From Bacilli bacterium (GTDB lineage: Bacteria > Bacillota_I > Bacilli_A > RFN20 > CAG-288), in the NCBI GenBank assembly GCA_022652945.1, contig JALCRV010000001.1, forward strand, positions 62,001 through 126,000: a DNA stretch of 64,000 bases. Reading direction: 5' to 3'. The notes below the pieces were generated by a model. That model was not told the DNA's origin, made no database searches, and saw only the letters and a list, made by a program, of their open reading frames with translations. Shown here piece by piece: positions 1-8,190 of this stretch. Both the position numbers and the translations under genes were made by a program. Every line of letters starts with the position of its first letter. Within the stretch, counting starts at the first letter, position 1.

Positions 1-611
1 TCATGTCTAAGTTGGATTCCGATGCCAGAGGTGGTTCGGCTCTTTCAATCAGAAAGATGACCGGAGTTCCTATTAAGTTTGCGGGCACCGGTGAAAAAGT
101 CGCCGACTTAGAGATCTTCCATCCTGATCGAATGGCGAATCGTATTCTTGGAATGGGCGATGTTGTCTCGCTTGTCGAGAACGTCGAAGAGAATATCGAT
201 AAAGAAAAAGCTGTTAAAACCACCCGCAAAATCATGTCCGGCAACTTCGGCCTGGATGATATGCTGGCGATGATTCATCAAATTAAGAAGATGGGCCCTT
301 TAGGTAAATTATTGAAAATGCTTCCGGGGATGCCGAAAGTCTCCGATGAGCAATTAGCTAAAGGTGAGGATAACGAAAAGATGATGGAAACCATCATCTT
401 CTCTATGACTTCCGAAGAAAGAAAGCATCCGGAAATCATCAAAAATTCCCGCAAAGTCAGAATCGCTGAAGGCTCAGGAACTACCGCTTACGATGTTAAC
501 CGAGTCTTAAAAGCCTTCGATCAGATGAAGCTTTCAGTTAAACAGATGTCTCCTTATATGAAAAAAGCCGCCGAACAATCGATGGCTGAAGAGGCGAAAA
601 AGAAGAATTAG
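1..611 (+). CDS. ffh: Signal recognition particle GTPase Ffh, C-terminal part (5' end outside window)
   Basis: Ffh binds signal sequences emerging from ribosomes and delivers them to FtsY at the membrane. The visible 202 residues start in the end of the GTPase domain (SKLDSDARGG, the TKxD-type guanine-specificity motif) and continue through the EKVADLEIFHPDRMANRILGMGD linker into the methionine-rich M domain. The M domain shows MIHQIKKMGPLGKLLKMLPGM and the SRP-RNA-binding segment with SMTSEERKHPEII and SGTTAYDVNRVL. The reading frame is open to the window edge, so the true start lies upstream and the first visible Met is internal. The stop codon overlaps the trmD stop region by 4 bp on the opposite strand, with no terminator visible between them. 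Confidence 0.96.
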   Translation, partial: MSKLDSDARGGSALSIRKMTGVPIKFAGTGEKVADLEIFHPDRMANRILGMGDVVSLVENVEENIDKEKAVKTTRKIMSGNFGLDDMLAMIHQIKKMGPLGKLLKMLPGMPKVSDEQLAKGEDNEKMMETIIFSMTSEERKHPEIIKNSRKVRIAEGSGTTAYDVNRVLKAFDQMKLSVKQMSPYMKKAAEQSMAEEAKKKN

Positions 612-1408
612 TTCTCTTCCTTCTTAATCTCCGCTTGGATGAAACGCTCGCCTTTCTCTAAGGCGAGTTTTTCAGTCTTGGAGATCTCTCCCGTCTCCAG
701 CTCATGAATACGCTTAAGATCTTTTTTGGATAACTTCAGTTTTTGATATAAATCAGGGCGGTATTCCTTAGTCAGCTTTAAAGCTTCCCGCCGATGGAAA
801 ATTTCGATGGCTTCATGATTGCCGGAGAAAAGAATATCAGGTATTTTTTCGCCTTCATAAGAATAAGGCAAAGTATATTGCGGGTATTCTAAAGTCCCAT
901 CGTTAAAACTTTCCTCCTGAGTCGACTCATCCGCAATGGCGCCTTTAAGCAAGCGAACGACCGAATCAGAAATCGCCATCGCTCCGATTTCTCCACCGGT
1001 GGTTATGTAATCACCGATAGAAATCATCTCATCAACCCGAGAGTTAAAGCGCGAATCAATTCCTTCATAATGACCGCAGATTAGAATTAGATCTTCTTTT
1101 AAAGACAGTTCTTTCGCCTTTTCCTGATTGTAGGTTTTACCTAAGGGAGAAAGCAAAACCACGTGGGATTCAGCAGTCCTATTGGCCTTTAAGCAGTCGC
1201 ATAAAGGTTGCATTCTCATAATAAGACCAGCACCGCCACCAGCCGGACGATCATCCACACGGTGATGCTTAAAGTCGGCGGTATAATCCCTGATATTCAC
1301 AATCTTAAAGCTTACCGCTCCCTTAGCGATCGCTCTAGCGATAATAGAGTTATTCAAAAAGGAAGTGAAGAAATCAGGGAACAAAGTCAGAATCGTGATG
1401 TTAAGCAT
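608..1408 (-). CDS. trmD: tRNA (guanine-N1-)-methyltransferase TrmD
   Basis: TrmD methylates G37 of tRNAs with a G at position 36, including proline tRNAs, preventing frameshifting. The 266-residue protein carries the SPOUT trefoil-knot motifs: DRPAGGGAGLIMRMQPL, LLSPLGKTYNQEKA, LICGHYEGIDSR and SIGDYITTGGEIGAM. The C-terminal extension is slightly longer and more charged than usual. It is the last gene of the rpsP-khpA-rimM-trmD operon and overlaps the 3' end of rimM by 8 bp, suggesting translational coupling. rplS, which follows trmD in Bacillus subtilis, is absent; instead trmD runs tail-to-tail into ffh. Both proline tRNAs in this window have G36 and G37 and are therefore likely substrates. 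Confidence 0.96.
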   Translation of the reverse strand: MLNITILTLFPDFFTSFLNNSIIARAIAKGAVSFKIVNIRDYTADFKHHRVDDRPAGGGAGLIMRMQPLCDCLKANRTAESHVVLLSPLGKTYNQEKAKELSLKEDLILICGHYEGIDSRFNSRVDEMISIGDYITTGGEIGAMAISDSVVRLLKGAIADESTQEESFNDGTLEYPQYTLPYSYEGEKIPDILFSGNHEAIEIFHRREALKLTKEYRPDLYQKLKLSKKDLKRIHELETGEISKTEKLALEKGERFIQAEIKKEEN

Positions 1409-1901
1409 TTTCCAGTATTTCCTGTCCTTGAGGAGTCAGATGCAGCTCTTTTTTCTCGTTTTCCGCATAAGCGATAAGAACATCTACGACATAAGGAAGA
1501 AGTTTATCTCCGACTTCAAGGTACAATTTGCCGCCCATATTCGTGAAACCGGTGACTTCACCTAACTTTGTTCCTTCCGGTCCGATGACCTGATAGGAAA
1601 CAAAATCAGAAAGATAGACTTTGCCTTGAAGTTCTTTTTTGGCGACATAGATATCTTTCTTTAAAAGGACCTGGGCTTTATCGATAGAATCAAAACCTTC
1701 GAGAATTAAAAGACCCAACCCTTTAGGTATCGTATAAAAAGAAGCGATCTTTGTCTTGATCTGTCCTTCTCCTAATCCGACAAAAACCTCCTGGCCTTTA
1801 AAGAAAAAATCCTCAATAGAATTAGCGATTATGAAGACTTTTACTTCCCCTTTTAAGCCGTGGGTAGACATAATGTGAGCGACTTTGGTTAATTCGGCCA
1901 T
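1401..1901 (-). CDS. rimM: Ribosome maturation factor RimM
   Basis: RimM assists assembly of the head of the 30S ribosomal subunit and binds ribosomal protein S19. The 166-residue protein has the N-terminal beta-barrel typical of the family (VAHIMSTHGLKGEVKVF, where family members show a THGxxGEv motif). A C-terminal PRC-barrel follows (YLSDFVSYQVIGPEGTKLGEVTGF and LLPYVVDVLIAY). Length is normal for the family. A Shine-Dalgarno-like AAGGAA lies just upstream of the ATG. It sits between khpA and trmD. A strong hairpin separates it from khpA, so it may be expressed at a lower level than the ribosomal protein gene or from its own promoter. Confidence 0.95.
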   Translation of the reverse strand: MAELTKVAHIMSTHGLKGEVKVFIIANSIEDFFFKGQEVFVGLGEGQIKTKIASFYTIPKGLGLLILEGFDSIDKAQVLLKKDIYVAKKELQGKVYLSDFVSYQVIGPEGTKLGEVTGFTNMGGKLYLEVGDKLLPYVVDVLIAYAENEKKELHLTPQGQEILENA

Positions 1902-1962
1902 ATTTAATATTCCTTCCTTTAAGATAGTCTATTTTAGATAGAGCATTTTTGCAAAATACAGA

Positions 1963-1997
1963 AAAGGCGCTCCAACGTTCAGGTGAGGGGCGCCTTT
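1963..1997 (-). terminator. Hairpin between khpA and rimM
   Basis: An 11-bp inverted repeat (AAAGGCGCtCC at 1963-1973 with its partner at 1987-1997; one G-U pair) is followed on the minus strand by a T-rich stretch. It sits in a 119-bp gap inside an otherwise same-strand gene series, so it probably acts as a partial terminator that lowers rimM-trmD expression relative to rpsP-khpA. Confidence 0.7.
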
Positions 1998-2020
1998 AGT
2001 TTGATAAACAGAAGATTCGA

Positions 2021-2317
2021 CTAATCTTTCTTATCAGTATCTTTTCCTTCATCTTCGAAGGATTCGAACTTGATATGAACGCGTTTATGGTCATCGCGGG
2101 CTTTGACATTGACGATCGTACGGATCGAATCAGCCACGCTGCCGTGACGGCCGATGAGCTTGCCTAACTCAGCATCCGGGCAGGCGATCAAGAAATGGAC
2201 ATCGCGGGTAGCCTCGATTTCCTCGGGGGCTTCCATGCAGCGAATGAGGATGGATTCGGGATTGTCGACCAGAGGCTCAACGGCACTCCGGATTATTTTT
2301 TCATAGTCCGCGGCCAT
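2021..2317 (-). CDS. khpA: KH-domain RNA-binding protein KhpA
   Basis: Small KH-domain protein of the YlqC/KhpA family, an RNA-binding partner of KhpB (Jag) that influences cell division and translation in Gram-positive bacteria. The 98-residue sequence contains the diagnostic KH loop in LGKLIGRHGSVADSIRTIVN (GRHG is the GxxG nucleic-acid-binding loop) and an N-terminal VEPLVDNPESI segment typical of the family. The C-terminus is an acidic/lysine tail. It follows rpsP by two bases, the classical rpsP-ylqC order, so the two are almost certainly cotranscribed. A hairpin follows the gene. Confidence 0.92.
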   Translation of the reverse strand: MAADYEKIIRSAVEPLVDNPESILIRCMEAPEEIEATRDVHFLIACPDAELGKLIGRHGSVADSIRTIVNVKARDDHKRVHIKFESFEDEGKDTDKKD

Positions 2318-2319
2318 AA

Positions 2320-2631
2320 CTATTTAGCCGCTTTCTTGGCTGCAGGAGCCTTTTTAGATGAAGCCGCTTTCTTGTTTTCGAGATACTTGCCGTAGATGCC
2401 TTTAGCAGCGAGCATAGCTCTCATCGTATCGGAAGGGGTAGCACCCTTAAGCAACCAATCGATGGCCTTGGCTTCATCGATGACAGCATCAGTGAAGGGC
2501 TTATTGGAATCATAATGTCCAATCTGCTCGATGCAATGCCCATCGCGAGCACGGCGAGAATCGGTGACGACGATACGATAATCGGAAGTCATATTTCTTC
2601 CGATTCTGGCTAATCTGATTTTGACTGACAT
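2320..2631 (-). CDS. rpsP: 30S ribosomal protein S16
   Basis: S16 binds 16S rRNA and stabilises the 30S body. The N-terminus MSVKIRLARIGRNMTSDYRIVVTDSRRARDG matches the family almost perfectly, except that MTS replaces the more common kkrPfY stretch. The body continues with IEQIGHYDSN and the WLLKGATPSDTMRAML motif. A lysine/alanine-rich tail extends the protein to 103 residues, longer than the usual 80-90. It is the first gene of the rpsP-khpA-rimM-trmD operon and lies directly behind a consensus-like promoter at 2665-2693. Confidence 0.96.
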   Translation of the reverse strand: MSVKIRLARIGRNMTSDYRIVVTDSRRARDGHCIEQIGHYDSNKPFTDAVIDEAKAIDWLLKGATPSDTMRAMLAAKGIYGKYLENKKAASSKKAPAAKKAAK

Positions 2632-2664
2632 AGTTTATTTGTTTCTCCTTTTCAGTACTTGATT

Positions 2665-2693
2665 AATATACCTTAAGACATATGTGCTGTCAA
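2665..2693 (-). promoter_or_regulatory. Promoter of the rpsP operon
   Basis: On the minus strand a perfect -35 TTGACA (2688-2693) is separated by 17 bp from -10 TATATT (2665-2670). A Shine-Dalgarno AAAGGAGAAA lies between it and the rpsP start codon. Confidence 0.8.
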
Positions 2694-2721
2694 GTCTTTT
2701 GACTTTACAGCATATTAAGAA

Positions 2722-3150
2722 TCAGACCTTCTGATTTCTGATTCCGTAATGGAAAATGATTCTGACAACAACGATCGCTAACGAATAACCAATAATCATC
2801 ATTCCAAACGGGAACATATTCGAAGCGATCGAAGCGAAAAGAAGCCCGAAAGCAAAAAAGGATAAGAAAGCAACGACCGAAGTGTATTCAACCGGAAAAG
2901 AAATGCGGTTAAGCCCGATTTCCACGGAATTCATCGCGATTCCTAATAAGGCGCTAAGAAGAGGAATACCAAGGAAGATGTTGCCGTAGATCGATAAGGT
3001 CCCCGAAGCAAAAATCCCTTGATAGTAATTAGTCCAGACAGGATTACCGTTCCCATCTGGCAGACAGATAACATTAAAAAGACCGGACAAAAGGAAAAGA
3101 ATCATGATGACAATATAGATAATTCTTTCAACTCTTAATGCTTTTCCCAT
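2722..3150 (-). CDS. Four-helix integral membrane protein, function unknown
   Basis: A 142-residue protein I do not recognise. It has four clear hydrophobic segments: about residues 9-30, 55-75, 88-108 and 112-132. A short polar loop (CLPDGNGNPVWTNYY) lies between the first two. The N-terminus (MGKALRVER) and C-terminus (HYGIRNQKV) are basic, placing both in the cytoplasm by the positive-inside rule. It starts 5 bp downstream of the flavodiiron gene and is therefore probably in that operon, possibly as a membrane accessory protein; this is inference from context only. Confidence 0.75.
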   Translation of the reverse strand: MGKALRVERIIYIVIMILFLLSGLFNVICLPDGNGNPVWTNYYQGIFASGTLSIYGNIFLGIPLLSALLGIAMNSVEIGLNRISFPVEYTSVVAFLSFFAFGLLFASIASNMFPFGMMIIGYSLAIVVVRIIFHYGIRNQKV

Positions 3151-3155
3151 ATTTC

Positions 3156-4439
3156 TTACTTAATGCTCTCTTTTATCTTATCGCAAAAAGCAGCTAATTC
3201 GGGTTGTTGATTATCCTGGTAAGCACCGTGGATAGTTAAAGTAGGTTCGATAACTGTCGTGTTCCTGACGAAAGATAGAATCGCTTTCATCCTGGCGCCA
3301 GCCACCGGGGCCCAAGTGCCGTTTTCAATCAATCCGAAAGTACGATTCTGAATACCGATATTTTTCACATCGGTCAGCAGCGTATTCATCGGAGGATATA
3401 ATTCTCCGGCGTAAGTAGCGGAGGCTAAAATCACCGTCTTGACTCTAAAGATTTCCGAAATCAGATAGGAAATATCAGTCTTCGTGATATCGAAATACTT
3501 TCCGCCTTTAACTAGCTCGTTAATCTTGGAAGCTGCATAAGCGGTATGACCATAAATGGAGCCGATTAAAACGATAAAATCATGCGGATCTTCCGGTTCA
3601 TAAGAAGCCCATTTACGATAGCGGCTGAGGATATCTGCAAAGTGATTACGCCAGATCGGTCCATGGAGTGGAAGAATCATTTTAATTGGCAAATCCTTGG
3701 CGGAATCCAGCACTTTTAAAACCTGGGGCCCGAATTTACCAACGATATTGGTATAATATCTCCTCATTTCGGAGAAGTACTTTTCATCGATATCCATCTC
3801 ATCGGAGAAGATGCTCTTTTTATTAGCACCGAAGGCTCCGAAAGCATCGGCGGAGAAAAGAATCTGCTCTTTCTCATCATAGGTCATAATGACTTCCGGC
3901 CAATGGACAAAAGGAGCGGGGACAAATCTCAGCAGATGGTTGCCGGTATCAAGTCGGTAGGAAGGGTCGATGATAATAATTCTTTCGGAACTAAGTCCAG
4001 GAACATATTCCGCGAGCATTTTGCTGCCCGCCAAGGAAATGATGATCTTAGCTTCCGGATATTTTTTGACAACACGGCAGATGGCGGCGGAATGATCCGG
4101 CTCCATATGCTGAACTACTAGATAATCAAGTTTACGTTGACCTAAAACGGAAGCAACCTCGTTTAAAAAAGCTTCGGAAACTTCCGGATCAGCTTTGTAG
4201 AACAAATTGCTGAAGGGGTTAAACGGAGAACCAAGATCTTTCTCTTTGGCATTTTCTTTGCAGCAATTGCCTGGAACAGGCATTTCAATCGTATCTAAAA
4301 GTACTGTTTTCTTATCCTTAATGACATAGGAGTTATACGCCATACCGTCGGGTATCGGGAAAAGATTTTCAAATCTTTCGGCAGCATAGTCATTGCCTCC
4401 GACATAAAACAAGTCTTTTAAGATAGAAATTGCTGGCAT
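3156..4439 (-). CDS. Flavodiiron protein (FprA-type A flavoprotein)
   Basis: Flavodiiron proteins reduce O2 to water and/or NO to N2O in the cytoplasm of anaerobes. The N-terminal metallo-beta-lactamase-like domain has the diiron ligands: QHMEPDHSA (HxExDH), the histidine in APFVHWPE, the aspartate in FSADAFGAFG and the histidine in LPLHGPIWR. The C-terminal flavodoxin domain begins at IVLIGSIYGHTAYAA, an FMN-phosphate loop. At 427 residues it is slightly longer than the typical 400, with an extra loop around CKENAKEKDLGSPFNP. It lies 20 bp behind a TetR regulator on the same strand, which probably controls it. Rubredoxin is not in the window. Confidence 0.92.
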   Translation of the reverse strand: MPAISILKDLFYVGGNDYAAERFENLFPIPDGMAYNSYVIKDKKTVLLDTIEMPVPGNCCKENAKEKDLGSPFNPFSNLFYKADPEVSEAFLNEVASVLGQRKLDYLVVQHMEPDHSAAICRVVKKYPEAKIIISLAGSKMLAEYVPGLSSERIIIIDPSYRLDTGNHLLRFVPAPFVHWPEVIMTYDEKEQILFSADAFGAFGANKKSIFSDEMDIDEKYFSEMRRYYTNIVGKFGPQVLKVLDSAKDLPIKMILPLHGPIWRNHFADILSRYRKWASYEPEDPHDFIVLIGSIYGHTAYAASKINELVKGGKYFDITKTDISYLISEIFRVKTVILASATYAGELYPPMNTLLTDVKNIGIQNRTFGLIENGTWAPVAGARMKAILSFVRNTTVIEPTLTIHGAYQDNQQPELAAFCDKIKESIK

Positions 4440-4459
4440 TGCTTAATCCTCCTTAATGC

Positions 4460-5038
4460 TCACTTTGTCTGACTCTCAGCGTAAGTCGCTTTGATGATAT
4501 TATCCAAACTCGCTGACATAAAGGTCAAAACCGTTTTGACCTTAAACGAAGGGTCTAAAACCATCCCGGATTTAAACCAGTTCAAGGCCTCACCGACGAT
4601 CGGGAACTTATAAAAATCCGCAATCGATTTTTCCTGTTCAGGAGTAAGGGTGATTCCCAACTGTTTTTCTTTGTCTTTAATCAAGGAAACCATCATATCA
4701 GCGATTTCCTGATAAAGATTATATTCAAGTATTTCCCGATCGACAGCGGAAATCGTATTTAAGATGGCATCTTTATTTGTTAAAGCATAGGCGAAGACTG
4801 TTGCGATTGAATCTTCAATATTCGAATTAGGTTTCTGATTAGCCATGATATAAGCGATATCTGACTTATACATATATTCAGCCAGATAATAGACATCTTT
4901 AAAATGGTAGTAAAAAGATTGTCTGTTCATATTGCAGGCGGCGGCGATCTCAGTAACCGTAATACGATTGAGCGGCTTTTGCTTTAAGCAATTCCTTAAG
5001 GCTTCCGCTAATTCGTGGTCTTTATTTTCTTCTGCCAT
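4460..5038 (-). CDS. TetR-family transcriptional regulator
   Basis: A 192-residue TetR/AcrR-type repressor. The N-terminal helix-turn-helix is seen in LNRITVTEIAAACNMNRQSFYYHFKDVYYLAEYMY, with the family YYHF recognition-helix signature. The C-terminal half is helical and variable, as expected for ligand binding and dimerisation. It is the first gene of a minus-strand set with the flavodiiron protein and a membrane protein. An oxidative or nitrosative stress signal is plausible, but the ligand cannot be read from sequence. Confidence 0.88.
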   Translation of the reverse strand: MAEENKDHELAEALRNCLKQKPLNRITVTEIAAACNMNRQSFYYHFKDVYYLAEYMYKSDIAYIMANQKPNSNIEDSIATVFAYALTNKDAILNTISAVDREILEYNLYQEIADMMVSLIKDKEKQLGITLTPEQEKSIADFYKFPIVGEALNWFKSGMVLDPSFKVKTVLTFMSASLDNIIKATYAESQTK

Positions 5039-5100
5039 TATTAAACTCCTCTACCGTGTAACTGATATTATACACCAGACGACTTTTTCAAATCTTGGCT

Positions 5101-5742
5101 TTATAAGCCCAAGTCCTCACCAACTAAAATCACTTTGATTCTTTCCGGAACCATCGAGAGACGGATAACCGCCTTTACGGCGCAGATACAGTCTGGAGAA
5201 ATACATTCACTGCAGTTGCCATTTAAAGCGCAAGGAGTGTTCTTTTTCAAGCGTATCGCATTTAAAGGACCGGCGATATTCTGAGCCCTGGCTTCCGCCT
5301 CCTCTAAGGAAGGGCAGACTTTATTCATCCCGGCGATGATTATCACCTCTCCGGCCCCGAAAATAATGGAACTGATCCGGTTAGCGGCACCATCGATTTC
5401 AAAGATTTCACCCTCAATTGAAATGGCATTAGCGGAAGCGATGAAATAATCAGCTGTCAAAGCTTCCTTCATGATCTTCCTTGCTTCTTCTTTATCTTTC
5501 GCTTTCGCCCGGTCAATCAGACGATAATTTCGTTTTCTGATTTCTTCATCTAAGCCGATTTCTTTCATCGTCAAGCTTCCTCCCCAGCTTACTGAGGAGC
5601 CTTCTTTCATAAAACCTAAAGCAGCTTCCTTGGCTTCTTCTTTCGTCTGCACATAGATTGCTTTAAATCTCCGTGCGGTTAGATTCTTCACTAACTTAGC
5701 TCCCATCAGATCATAACGTTGCTGTTGAAGTGTTTTTTCCAT
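5101..5742 (-). CDS. LUD-domain (LutC/YkgG-type) protein
   Basis: A 213-residue member of the LUD (DUF162) family, related to LutC/YkgG of lactate-utilisation complexes. Family features seen are LVKNLTARRFKAIYVQTKEEAKE, SVSWGGSLTMKEIGL, ADYFIASANAISIEGEIFEIDG and GAGEVIIIAGMNKV. A C-terminal cysteine cluster (CALNGNCSECISPDCICAV) is typical of stand-alone members and may bind an Fe-S centre or metal. LutA and LutB are not adjacent, so a role in lactate oxidation is not supported. It follows the flavodoxin-like reductase by 13 bp, forming a two-gene redox unit. Confidence 0.85.
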   Translation of the reverse strand: MEKTLQQQRYDLMGAKLVKNLTARRFKAIYVQTKEEAKEAALGFMKEGSSVSWGGSLTMKEIGLDEEIRKRNYRLIDRAKAKDKEEARKIMKEALTADYFIASANAISIEGEIFEIDGAANRISSIIFGAGEVIIIAGMNKVCPSLEEAEARAQNIAGPLNAIRLKKNTPCALNGNCSECISPDCICAVKAVIRLSMVPERIKVILVGEDLGL

Positions 5743-5755
5743 ACTTGTTATTCCT

Positions 5756-6373
5756 CTATTTTATAAAGTTGGTTGAGATATGCTTTTCTTCTTGCGGCAT
5801 CTTTACACCCTTTTCTTTACCAGCCTGAAGAGAAGAAAGAAGCCAAGCCATATTTCTTGCTAAAACCCTCATGGTTTGCAGTCCTTCTTCATCCTTTTCC
5901 ACATCGGAAGGGGTAAAGCCATGGACCATGTTCCAGTATTGAGAAGAGACAATCGGCATCATATTAATAGAAAAATACATGTTCAATTCATCGAAGGTCA
6001 AGCTTGCTCCGCCTCTTCGACAGGAAACGACACCGGCAGCCGGCTTATATCTAAGGAAACGGCTTCCAGCAAAAAATACGCGATCCATGAAGCATTTCAT
6101 TCCACCCGCCATCGAGGAATAATAAACGGGGCTTCCGAAAATGAAACCATCCGCTTGAGAAGCCAAAGCTAGGAATTCATTAACCTTATCTTCAAAGATA
6201 CATTTACCCAAGGTTTTACATTTCCCACAGGCCATGCACGGATGGACTTGGTTACCGATCCAGAAGATATCTGATTCGACACCTTCTTCTTTTAATGTCT
6301 TCCCGATTTCTTCTAAAGCACGGTTGACGCAGCCATTTTTCTCAGGGCTGCCATTTACCAAAATAACTTTCAT
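5756..6373 (-). CDS. Flavodoxin-like NAD(P)H-dependent FMN oxidoreductase
   Basis: A 205-residue flavoprotein of the NADPH-dependent FMN reductase superfamily. MKVILVNGSPEKNGCVNRAL forms the FMN phosphate-binding start and GFIFGSPVYYSSMAGGMKCFMDRVFF the isoalloxazine-binding loop. The four-cysteine insertion CMACGKCKTLGKC is common in the iron-sulfur flavoprotein-like subgroup. The electron acceptor cannot be deduced. It is the first gene of a two-gene operon with the LUD-domain protein, with a GAGGGATATATT spacer ahead of the ATG. Confidence 0.86.
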   Translation of the reverse strand: MKVILVNGSPEKNGCVNRALEEIGKTLKEEGVESDIFWIGNQVHPCMACGKCKTLGKCIFEDKVNEFLALASQADGFIFGSPVYYSSMAGGMKCFMDRVFFAGSRFLRYKPAAGVVSCRRGGASLTFDELNMYFSINMMPIVSSQYWNMVHGFTPSDVEKDEEGLQTMRVLARNMAWLLSSLQAGKEKGVKMPQEEKHISTNFIK

Positions 6374-6440
6374 AATATATCCCTCACCTTCATTATTTTA
6401 AACTAAATATAAATGAATAGAGTAATAAGAAAAACAGGTC

Positions 6441-6446
6441 TATAAT
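6441..6446 (+). promoter_or_regulatory. -10 box of the 6471 gene
   Basis: A perfect TATAAT lies 24 bp upstream of the ATG at 6471. No convincing -35 is seen at the right distance. Confidence 0.5.
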
Positions 6447-6470
6447 GTTGGCATTAGGAAGAGTAAAAAA

Positions 6471-7136
6471 ATGCAATTGAAAAAGACGATGTTGGTTTCT
6501 TTAATCTTAAATTCCATCACTGCGATTTTTGAGATTGCCGCTTTGATTATTATGTTCATTGGTTTTGGAGATGAGCAACATGCGGCCTCTTCTTTTCATA
6601 TGTTCCAATTTTTCACTAACGATTCAAATATCCTTTTGCTTTTAGCCGCTCTTTTCCTTATCTATTTTGAAGTGAAGTCGCTGATAACTAAGACCGATTC
6701 AATACCTAACTGGGTTTATGTTTTTAAGCTTTTAGCCTCGGTCGGTACCACTTTGACTTTTCTGACCGTGATGTTCTATTTGTTGCCTGTTGTCGGAGTT
6801 GGAATGATAGGCACCTTCGGAATGGCCTCTTTACATATCGTCTGTCCTTTAGCGGCTATGATTTCCTTTATCTTTTTTGAAAATGGAGAAAAAATAGTCT
6901 TTAAATCTGTATTCCTTGGTATCGTCCCTGCTGCCATTTACGCCCTTATAATTGTTCCTTTAGTAGCAGCTAAGCTTATTGAATCCCCTTATCCTTTCAC
7001 CGATGTAATCAATAATCCCGCTTATATTTCAGTGATTGCCGCTTTCGCAATCATTATCGTTACTTTTCTTTGTTCACTCGGCCTTTGGAAATTGAATCAG
7101 TTGTTTTATAAAAAAGTTACTTTAAAACTCGATTAA
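6471..7136 (+). CDS. Pr6Pr/FAR-17a-like integral membrane protein
   Basis: A 221-residue membrane protein with six hydrophobic segments. The FQFFTNDSNILLLLAA stretch (an FTxxSN motif after helix 1) and the conserved histidine and proline in LHIVCPLAAMISFIFFE resemble the Pr6Pr/AIG1-FAR-17a family, which includes some lipid hydrolases and many proteins of unknown function. The catalytic threonine/histidine pair of AIG1/ADTRP hydrolases can be suggested (T in FTNDSN, H in LHIV) but not proven. It is a single-gene unit ending at a bidirectional terminator shared with the aquaporin gene. Confidence 0.7.
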   Translation: MQLKKTMLVSLILNSITAIFEIAALIIMFIGFGDEQHAASSFHMFQFFTNDSNILLLLAALFLIYFEVKSLITKTDSIPNWVYVFKLLASVGTTLTFLTVMFYLLPVVGVGMIGTFGMASLHIVCPLAAMISFIFFENGEKIVFKSVFLGIVPAAIYALIIVPLVAAKLIESPYPFTDVINNPAYISVIAAFAIIIVTFLCSLGLWKLNQLFYKKVTLKLD

Positions 7137-7141
7137 AAAAA

Positions 7142-7163
7142 GGAACCCGGAAACCCGGGTTCC
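7142..7163. terminator. Bidirectional terminator between the Pr6Pr-like gene and aquaporin
   Basis: Perfect 9-bp stem GGAACCCGG (7142-7150) / CCGGGTTCC (7155-7163) with an AAAC loop. The A-run at 7135-7141 gives a U-tract for minus-strand transcripts coming from the aquaporin gene. Confidence 0.85.
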
Positions 7164-7183
7164 AATCGATTGAAGCTTAATTA

Positions 7184-7918
7184 TTACTTAACTTCAGCGG
7201 CGTTCTTCTGAGCTTCTTTTTCAGCAGCCAGCCAGTTGTAGCAGAAGGCAGCGATGGCAGCACCGATAAGCGGAGCAATCAAGAAGATCCAAATCTCTTT
7301 AATCGGGTCAGTCTGACCGTTCATAAGAGCGATAAGAGCAGGTCCGAAAGAACGAGCGGGGTTAACGGAAGTCCCAGTCAGTCCGATGCCTAAAAGGTGG
7401 ACGAGAGTAAGAACCAAGCCGATAACGATGCCAGCAACAGAGGAATTCTCAGGTTTAGAAGTAACACCGAGAATAGCGATAACGAAGATGAAGGTAAGAA
7501 CAACTTCAGCTAAGAAGCCTAATAACTGACCGCCGATGCCAGTGCCTAAAGCGGCAGTGTTAACAACGTTGGAGCCTAAGTTCAGATCGGGGATTCCGGC
7601 GTTCATGAAGATCAGTTCAAGGAGCAAAGCGCCTAAGATAGCGCCGACGAATTGAGAAGCGACATAAACTCCGAATTCCTTCCACGACATACGGTGAGAA
7701 AGAACCATACCGAGGGAAACAGCCGGATTGATGTGGCAGCCGGAGATATTTCCGATCGAATAAGCCATAGCGACGATTGAAAGACCGAAAGCTAAGGCCG
7801 TAGCAACTAAGAATCCATTATCGAAGAAATGAGAAGAAGCAACCGCGACACCGCAACCAACGACAACTAAGACGAACGTCCCGATACATTCAGCAACAGC
7901 TTTTTTAATTAAAGACAT
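7184..7918 (-). CDS. Aquaporin / MIP family channel
   Basis: A six-helix MIP-family channel of 244 residues. Both pore motifs are intact: SGCHINPAVSLG in the first half and TGTSVNPARSFGPAL in the second. The residue after the second NPA-type motif is Arg, as in all functional channels. The small residues and histidine of the AqpZ-type selectivity filter suggest a water channel rather than a glycerol facilitator, but this is inference. The C-terminus is lysine/glutamate rich. It is a single gene with a TATAAT at 7947-7952 and a strong AAGGAGG Shine-Dalgarno. No glycerol kinase or dehydrogenase is adjacent. Confidence 0.93.
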   Translation of the reverse strand: MSLIKKAVAECIGTFVLVVVGCGVAVASSHFFDNGFLVATALAFGLSIVAMAYSIGNISGCHINPAVSLGMVLSHRMSWKEFGVYVASQFVGAILGALLLELIFMNAGIPDLNLGSNVVNTAALGTGIGGQLLGFLAEVVLTFIFVIAILGVTSKPENSSVAGIVIGLVLTLVHLLGIGLTGTSVNPARSFGPALIALMNGQTDPIKEIWIFLIAPLIGAAIAAFCYNWLAAEKEAQKNAAEVK

Positions 7919-7946
7919 TAGGTCAAAACCTCCTTTGACGATATAT

Positions 7947-7952
7947 ATTATA
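7947..7952 (-). promoter_or_regulatory. -10 box of the aquaporin gene
   Basis: Perfect TATAAT on the minus strand, 29 bp upstream of the start codon. The -35 is weak (TTTAAA around 7969-7974). The remaining 7953-8145 stretch is AT-rich and shows no gene. Confidence 0.55.
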
Positions 7953-8145
7953 GCGAATAAAAAGCAGATTTAAAGCCATACAAATAACTGAAAAAGTCCA
8001 AGAAAAAAATCAGAAGTCAAAAGTTAGAGCAAAAGCGGCCCCTTTTATTCAAAACAAGATAAATAGCAGCGAGAAAAATTGTTTTTTGCGCAGAAAAAAT
8101 CAACGATTTATTTATAAATAAATTATTTTATTAAAATAAATAAAA

Positions 8146-8164
8146 AGCGCCTTATTCAGGCACT
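8146..8164 (-). terminator. Terminator of tRNA-Pro(CGG)
   Basis: Seven-base stem 8146-8152 with 8158-8164 (one G-U pair), followed on the minus strand by TTTTTATTTATTTT. Located 27 bp past the tRNA 3' end. Confidence 0.75.
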
Positions 8165-8190
8165 TATTCCAATTTTCACTTAACTAAAAA

